Shown here piece after piece: positions 59,677 to 64,000 of a stretch of 64,000 nt of DNA (position 1 is its first letter; every line of letters starts with the position of its first letter). This stretch comes from Pseudoalteromonas rubra. GTDB lineage: Bacteria; Pseudomonadota; Gammaproteobacteria; Enterobacterales; Alteromonadaceae. The stretch lies in contig NZ_PNCJ01000019.1 of the NCBI RefSeq assembly GCF_005887115.1, positions 62,001 to 126,000 on the forward strand. The letters run 5' to 3'. The translations under genes and the position numbers were made by a program. The notes below the pieces were generated by a model, which saw nothing but the letters and a program-made list of their open reading frames with translations, did not search any database and was not told the DNA's origin.

Positions 59677-60090
59677 TTAACGTTGCACCTGATACCTGTA
59701 TTGCTGGTTCAGTTGTTGAGCCTGCACATCGTCAACGACTCCTTGTTTGTTCAGTACAGCAATAATTGAACCCGGTTTTCTGGCCAGGTTGACTGCAATC
59801 TTATCAATCCCTGTATTCCCTTTATATTGCTCCAGCACCTGCGCTATATCTTTTTCTGACCAGGGTAAACCGTAATTTTTCGGTAGTCCTTTCTCAAGGT
59901 TTTCTTGCTGCTTTTGAGCCAAGGTTCTCTTTACCTTTCTGGCCTTTGGCTGCCACTGTAAAGACTGGAAAAGCGCCCTAATCACGTCTGGGTGATTATA
60001 AGGCGATTGAGCGGGCAGGATTTCTCCTGTGATGGGATCAATGCCATTAGCCAGGCCATGCACTATACTGGCCACTTGTTGCTGGTCCAT
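59677..60090 (-). CDS. Uncharacterised 137-aa protein
   Basis: A soluble protein beginning MDQQQVASIVHGLANGIDPITGEILP; the segment SPYNHPDVIRALFQSLQW recurs in uncharacterised bacterial proteins. The C-terminal half (WSEKDIAQVLEQYKGNTGIDKIAVNLARKPGSII) looks like a helix-turn-helix. AAGGAG seven bases before ATG supports the start. DNA binding is only a guess. Confidence 0.65.
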   Translation of the reverse strand: MDQQQVASIVHGLANGIDPITGEILPAQSPYNHPDVIRALFQSLQWQPKARKVKRTLAQKQQENLEKGLPKNYGLPWSEKDIAQVLEQYKGNTGIDKIAVNLARKPGSIIAVLNKQGVVDDVQAQQLNQQYRYQVQR

Positions 60091-60265
60091 ATCAGCTCCT
60101 TGATGTTGATACCAATGCGTAAATTTCCTGTAACAATATCAGTGTAGCAGACTAATAGATATTGGGTCGTTTTTTCTACTCTTGATCAAGTAACCAACGC
60201 AATATCGATCCAGAGGTGACCTAGGAAATGAGGTAGCTGCCCTAGCTAAAAGGGTTAGAACAACA

Positions 60266-60293
60266 AGACCAGCTCCCTGAAGTTAGCTGGTCT
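60266..60293 (-). terminator. Probable terminator of pyrF
   Basis: A 9-bp stem, AGACCAGCT (60266-60274) with AGCTGGTCT (60285-60293); the U-run on the minus strand is weak and interrupted. Confidence 0.6.
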
Positions 60294-60316
60294 GAGAAGT
60301 CGTATTTGGTTTGGGT

Positions 60317-61027
60317 TTAAAGACCTTTAATTGACTCGTTGATGGCGCTCAGGGCCTGAACAGGATCGGCTGCCTGGGTAATAGGTCTGCCAACCACAAG
60401 ATAGTCACTGCCCGATTTTATTGCCAGCTCAGGTGTCATGATACGTTTCTGATCTCCGGCATCACTCCCCGCCGGGCGGATCCCAGGCGTAACCAAACAG
60501 AAATCATTACCTAATGCAGCCTTGAGTGATTGCGCCTCCTGAGCAGAACACACTACACCGTCCAGCCCTGACTCTTTTGCCAGTTTGGCTAAGTAAAGCA
60601 CCTGTTCTTGAGGGGTTTTGTCCACGCCTAATTTGCTGAGCTGTGCCTGATCCATACTAGTCAGTACTGTTACTGCAATCAGTAAGGGAGCTTTGTCTCC
60701 ATAAGCCTCAAGTGCTTGTTTGGCTTTGCTCATCATTTCAGTGCCACCACTGGCATGCACGTTAACCATCCATACGCCCAACTCAGCTGCTGCTGTGACA
60801 GCCTTTGCCACAGTATTCGGGATGTCATGAAACTTCAAATCAAGAAATACGTCAAACCCTTTATCGATCAGCTTTGAGACAAACTGAGGACCGAAGTAGG
60901 TGAACATTTCTTTTCCAACTTTTAGTCGACATTCATTCGGAGAAAGCTGAGATACAAATGCCAGCGCGGCAGCTTCATTGTCGTAATCCAGTGCAATAAG
61001 CACCTTTTTCATTTCAGTGTTTGACAT
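60317..61027 (-). CDS. pyrF: Orotidine 5'-phosphate decarboxylase
   Basis: Last step of UMP synthesis; 236 residues. The catalytic tetrad region [12 protein letters not shown] (Asp63, Lys65, Asp68) and the phosphate-gripper GIRP, plus YLVVGRPIT near the end, are intact. AGGTC lies six bases before ATG. It is the last gene of the ihfB-lapA-lapB-pyrF group, 33 bases after lapB. Confidence 0.95.
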   Translation of the reverse strand: MSNTEMKKVLIALDYDNEAAALAFVSQLSPNECRLKVGKEMFTYFGPQFVSKLIDKGFDVFLDLKFHDIPNTVAKAVTAAAELGVWMVNVHASGGTEMMSKAKQALEAYGDKAPLLIAVTVLTSMDQAQLSKLGVDKTPQEQVLYLAKLAKESGLDGVVCSAQEAQSLKAALGNDFCLVTPGIRPAGSDAGDQKRIMTPELAIKSGSDYLVVGRPITQAADPVQALSAINESIKGL

Positions 61028-61060
61028 AGTTGACCTATTTCACCTTTTAACATGTCGATT

Positions 61061-62212
61061 TTAATACCCGTCCACACCCTGGCTTGGCAGTATTGACTCC
61101 CAAGATTTACAGGAAGGACATAACCAATAGAGTTTGTGGCTGGTGAAACCACAGTTGCGACACTGGTAGTCTGGTTTTGTTGCTACATAGGCAGACACCA
61201 GGTTGTCTACTTCATTTAATACAGACTGAAACTTGTCTTGTCTGTGCGCGAGCAATTTAAGTAAAAAACTGAAACCACGAATTGATGGTTCTCGCTTTAA
61301 CGTGTCTGTAAGATATTCAACCGCTTGCTCTGTGTGACCCGCTTCCACAAGACCTTCGCAATGCTTTATTTTCACAAGCACACCACTGGCTTTAAGTAAA
61401 TCATTTACCAGCGTATAAAATTCATGCTCAATATTAAGACGTTGGTAGCAAGTTTGCAGGTCTTGCAATACAAGCGGGACGGCACAGGGAAATTGTGAAA
61501 CTAGCTTACGCCAATAATAGATGGCTTTGACATTATCCTCTTTTCCCAGTGCATCGTGGCCTAATTCGTAGAGCGGCCTGATTGTCGTCTTTGGTAATTT
61601 GAGTGCTCGCTCCAAGTACTCCGTATCACATTGTTCCAGCGAAGGGCTATCAAGAGCAGCTTCGCAATAGAAATTTGCAATTGCTGCACAATAAGCTTGC
61701 TCGGTAAACAGATCTGAATGGCTCTCATACATATTGACGCCTTTCTGCCATTCACGCGTTTGTGAGTAAAGCTGAATAATGGGCGTGAGTGCTTCTTCAT
61801 AATCTGCTTTAACCAACTCGACTAAATGCTCTTCGGCACTGTCTAACAAACCTGCCATGATATAATCTTCGGCAAGAGCAAGCTTGCAAGATTGAATAAC
61901 GTGATTATCCAGGCTGGGTTGTTTGAGTAAAAGTTCGTGAATACGGATGGCTCGATCTAGCTCCCCCCTTTTGCGGAATAAGGTGGCGAGTATGAGGTAG
62001 TGCTCAACGGAGTCAGCACTGACCTCTAATAATTTTATCAGATGCTCAAGGCCCTGATCTTCTTCTCTATCTAAAAGAAACTTTAATCCTTTGCTGTATT
62101 CCGAAGTGATTTTTCGGTTTTGTTCATGAGCTTGATTCTTAGCGCTGTTTTTCCCCATGACGTAGCCATAAGCAGCTGCTACCGGAAGCAATAGGAAAAG
62201 TAACTCAATCAT
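61061..62212 (-). CDS. lapB: Lipopolysaccharide assembly protein LapB (YciM)
   Basis: An inner-membrane protein of 383 residues that helps FtsH degrade LpxC. It has an N-terminal membrane helix (1-17), tetratricopeptide repeats (about 35-340) and a C-terminal rubredoxin-like zinc knuckle with cysteines in YQCRNCGF and WLCPSCKSW. It overlaps lapA by four bases. Confidence 0.94.
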   Translation of the reverse strand: MIELLFLLLPVAAAYGYVMGKNSAKNQAHEQNRKITSEYSKGLKFLLDREEDQGLEHLIKLLEVSADSVEHYLILATLFRKRGELDRAIRIHELLLKQPSLDNHVIQSCKLALAEDYIMAGLLDSAEEHLVELVKADYEEALTPIIQLYSQTREWQKGVNMYESHSDLFTEQAYCAAIANFYCEAALDSPSLEQCDTEYLERALKLPKTTIRPLYELGHDALGKEDNVKAIYYWRKLVSQFPCAVPLVLQDLQTCYQRLNIEHEFYTLVNDLLKASGVLVKIKHCEGLVEAGHTEQAVEYLTDTLKREPSIRGFSFLLKLLAHRQDKFQSVLNEVDNLVSAYVATKPDYQCRNCGFTSHKLYWLCPSCKSWESILPSQGVDGY

Positions 62213-62472
62213 TTATTGCTTTGCACTTGCGCCGAATGATTGGCTCTCTGCTGCTGGCGAATTTGCCGTTTTAACTGCGTTATTTTGCCAATGCCAAGTA
62301 ACAACCCTAGCACTAAACCAAAGACCACGCATAGACTCATTAAACTAGCCAACGGCACTTCTGAACTGGCGATGATATAATCTACTCTAACCAAAGCTGG
62401 GTTTTGTGTTCCCAGTACAAAAGCGATTATCACCAGTACCAAAAATAATCCTTTTCTTACTACCTGGATCAA
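62209..62472 (-). CDS. lapA: Lipopolysaccharide assembly protein LapA (YciS)
   Basis: A small membrane protein of 87 residues with two helices, co-encoded with LapB. The start is a TTG at 62472 with GAGGT five bases away; no ATG is available before the first helix. The body has QNPALVRVDYI between the helices and a basic coiled C terminus. It lies 15 bases after ihfB. Confidence 0.88.
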   Translation of the reverse strand: MIQVVRKGLFLVLVIIAFVLGTQNPALVRVDYIIASSEVPLASLMSLCVVFGLVLGLLLGIGKITQLKRQIRQQQRANHSAQVQSNK

Positions 62473-62487
62473 GCGTTACCTCATTAT

Positions 62488-62778
62488 TCAGCTTTCAAGA
62501 CTGGCGTTTACGCGGTCGCGAAGTTCTTTACCAGGTTTAAAGTGAGGTACATACTTTCCATCCAGCTCTACAGTTTCACCAGTTTTAGGATTACGGCCCG
62601 TACGAGGTGACCGATAGTGGAGTGAAAAGCTGCCAAAGCCGCGGATTTCGATACGATCCGAGCTTGAAAGTGACCCTGCCATTTGCTCTAAAATCTCTTT
62701 TACCGCATTTTCAACGTCTTTGACTGGAACGTGAATATGTTGCTCAGCAAGTTTTTCGATTAGTTCTGACTTTGTCAT
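62488..62778 (-). CDS. ihfB: Integration host factor subunit beta
   Basis: A 96-residue DNA-bending protein of the HU family. It starts [13 protein letters not shown], has [22 protein letters not shown] with the intercalating Pro in the beta arm, and ends [12 protein letters not shown]. It follows rpsA, from which a terminator separates it, as in E. coli. Confidence 0.96.
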   Translation of the reverse strand: MTKSELIEKLAEQHIHVPVKDVENAVKEILEQMAGSLSSSDRIEIRGFGSFSLHYRSPRTGRNPKTGETVELDGKYVPHFKPGKELRDRVNASLES

Positions 62779-62794
62779 AGCGTTTCCTTTAGAT

Positions 62795-62821
62795 AAAAAA
62801 GAAGGGCAAAAGTGCCCTTCT
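62795..62821 (-). terminator. Rho-independent terminator of rpsA
   Basis: Read on the minus strand, a 9-bp stem AGAAGGGCA (62821-62813 with 62808-62800) and a U-run between rpsA and ihfB. Confidence 0.9.
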
Positions 62822-62836
62822 ATTCAAGACTGAATA

Positions 62837-64000
62837 TTAGTCTTTTTGAGCGTTTTTGAAAGCTGCAGCCATTGCATTTTCAAATGCTGGCTCTTCTTTC
62901 TTCAGCTTCTCAAGCGCTTCTTTCTCTTCAGCTTCGAAGATAGCTTTAACAGATAGGCTGATAGTACGGTTCTTACGATCAACACCTACAAATTTAGCTT
63001 CAATTTCGTCGCCTGCAGAAACAACGCTAGTTGCGTCTTCGATGCGCTCTTGTGCGATGTCAGCAACACGGATGTAGCCTTCAACGCCTTCGATAAGCTC
63101 TACAGTTGCGCCTTTCGCGTCAACGTCTGTCACTTTACCTTTAACAATAGCACCTTTTTTGTTTGCGTCTAGGTAGTTATTGAAAGGATCAGCTTCGATT
63201 TGCTTAACGCCTAGAGAGATACGCTCACGCTCTGGGTCAACCTGAAGAACGATTGCAGAGATCTCGTCGCCTTTCTTGTATTCACGTACAGCTTCTTCGC
63301 CTGGCGTGTTCCAAGAAATGTCAGACAGGTGTACAAGACCGTCGATACCACCGTCAAGACCGATGAAGATACCGAAATCAGTGATTGACTTGATCTTACC
63401 AGTAACTTGGTCGCCTTTGTTCTGTAGACGAGCAAATTCCTGCCAAGGGTTAGCTTTACACTGCTTAAGACCAAGAGAAATACGACGACGCTCTTCGTCG
63501 ATTTCAAGAACCATCACTTCAACAGTGTCACCTAGTGAAACAACTTTTGAAGGGTGGATGTTCTTGTTAGTCCAGTCCATTTCAGATACGTGTACCAGAC
63601 CTTCTACGCCTTCTTCGATTTCAACGAAACAACCGTAGTCAGTTAGGTTAGTAACACGACCAGTTAGCTTAGCGCCTTCTGGGTAACGACCAGCGATAGC
63701 TGCCCAAGGATCTTCGCCAAGTTGCTTAAGGCCTAGAGAAACACGTGTCTTCTCTTTGTCGAACTTAAGTACTTTAACAGCGATCTCGTCACCAACATTT
63801 ACGATTTCACTTGGGTGCTTAACGCGCTTCCAAGCCATGTCAGTGATGTGAAGTAGACCGTCAACACCGCCCAGATCTACGAACGCACCGTAGTCTGTAA
63901 GGTTCTTAACGATACCTTTAACTTCTTGACCTTCAACAAGGTTAGCCAGCAGCTCTTCACGCTCTTGTGAGTTTTCAGACTCGATAACAGCACGACGAGA
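62837..64000 (-). CDS. rpsA: 30S ribosomal protein S1, C-terminal part
   Basis: The first codons lie beyond the window; 387 residues are visible. Four S1 repeats can be read: [62 protein letters not shown], and [21 protein letters not shown], about domains 3 to 6. The frame runs on from base 64000, so the ATG at 63838 is internal. Codon use is strongly biased to preferred codons, as expected of a ribosomal protein. Confidence 0.97.
   Translation of the reverse strand, partial: SRRAVIESENSQEREELLANLVEGQEVKGIVKNLTDYGAFVDLGGVDGLLHITDMAWKRVKHPSEIVNVGDEIAVKVLKFDKEKTRVSLGLKQLGEDPWAAIAGRYPEGAKLTGRVTNLTDYGCFVEIEEGVEGLVHVSEMDWTNKNIHPSKVVSLGDTVEVMVLEIDEERRRISLGLKQCKANPWQEFARLQNKGDQVTGKIKSITDFGIFIGLDGGIDGLVHLSDISWNTPGEEAVREYKKGDEISAIVLQVDPERERISLGVKQIEADPFNNYLDANKKGAIVKGKVTDVDAKGATVELIEGVEGYIRVADIAQERIEDATSVVSAGDEIEAKFVGVDRKNRTISLSVKAIFEAEEKEALEKLKKEEPAFENAMAAAFKNAQKD

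Noticed and set aside
63838-63838. The ATG at 63838 as the rpsA start
   Set aside because: The frame continues upstream to base 64000 with further S1-repeat sequence, so this Met is internal.

Overview
The window looks like chromosomal DNA from a marine gammaproteobacterium of the order Alteromonadales, most plausibly Pseudoalteromonas. The reasons are the family content (MaeA-type malic enzyme, MiaE, CsiV next to mfd, LapAB, a rhombosortase, a secreted GH18 chitinase, many chemoreceptors) and the gene blocks ftsK-lolA-rarA-crcB-serS, bioA/bioBFCD and rpsA-ihfB-lapA-lapB-pyrF. The genus is an inference; no rRNA is present to test it. I see no insertion sequence, prophage, integrase, CRISPR array or rRNA operon. 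Coding density is high, most genes end in clear hairpins, and the region reads as core genome with small lineage-specific islands.

Layout. 1-10.5 kb: the tail of an S9 peptidase, a rhombosortase, gamma-glutamyltransferase, malic enzyme, two orphan periplasmic solute-binding-like proteins, a SIMPL protein, a MAPEG/sulfotransferase pair, miaE and a PhzF-type isomerase. 11-16.6 kb: one plus-strand operon of a single-domain response regulator, MoxR ATPase, DUF58 protein, transglutaminase-type membrane protein and a YuiF-type antiporter. 16.6-20.5 kb: minus-strand genes, including a two-domain PTPS/QueD-like enzyme, an M23 peptidase and an acyl-CoA thioesterase. 20.8-28.4 kb: fabA, rmf, then the serS-crcB-rarA-lolA-ftsK operon.

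28.5-40.5 kb: divergent lrp and ald, an HDOD protein, a Cache chemoreceptor, a PilZ-like protein, aguA-aguB (agmatine to putrescine), mfd, csiV and a small lipoprotein. 40.5-46.5 kb is the most lineage-specific part. It holds a run of small secreted or membrane proteins, including a membrane protein with a perfect EF-hand loop and a 42-residue reading frame joined to its neighbour by an ATGA overlap. It also holds a 2OG-Fe(II) oxygenase, an NIT-type chemoreceptor and rof. 46.5-52 kb: the biotin cluster, with a recognisable BirA operator between bioA and bioBFCD and a degenerate ExbD-like gene attached after bioD. 52-64 kb: a divergent lysine-2,3-aminomutase-like radical SAM enzyme, a P-loop kinase, asnS, a chitinase, fklB, tRNA-Ser(TGA), a cytosine deaminase of the yeast type, pyrF-lapB-lapA-ihfB and the 3' part of rpsA.

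No single obviously new defence or biosynthetic system is present. The points most worth a second look are the divergent KamA-like enzyme, the ExbD-like protein that lacks the proton-path aspartate, the small EF-hand/secreted-protein operon with its short gene, and several perfect hairpins without a U-run that abut start codons. Starts were moved from the longest reading frame wherever a Shine-Dalgarno sequence, signal peptide or family alignment argued for it; those choices are given per gene.
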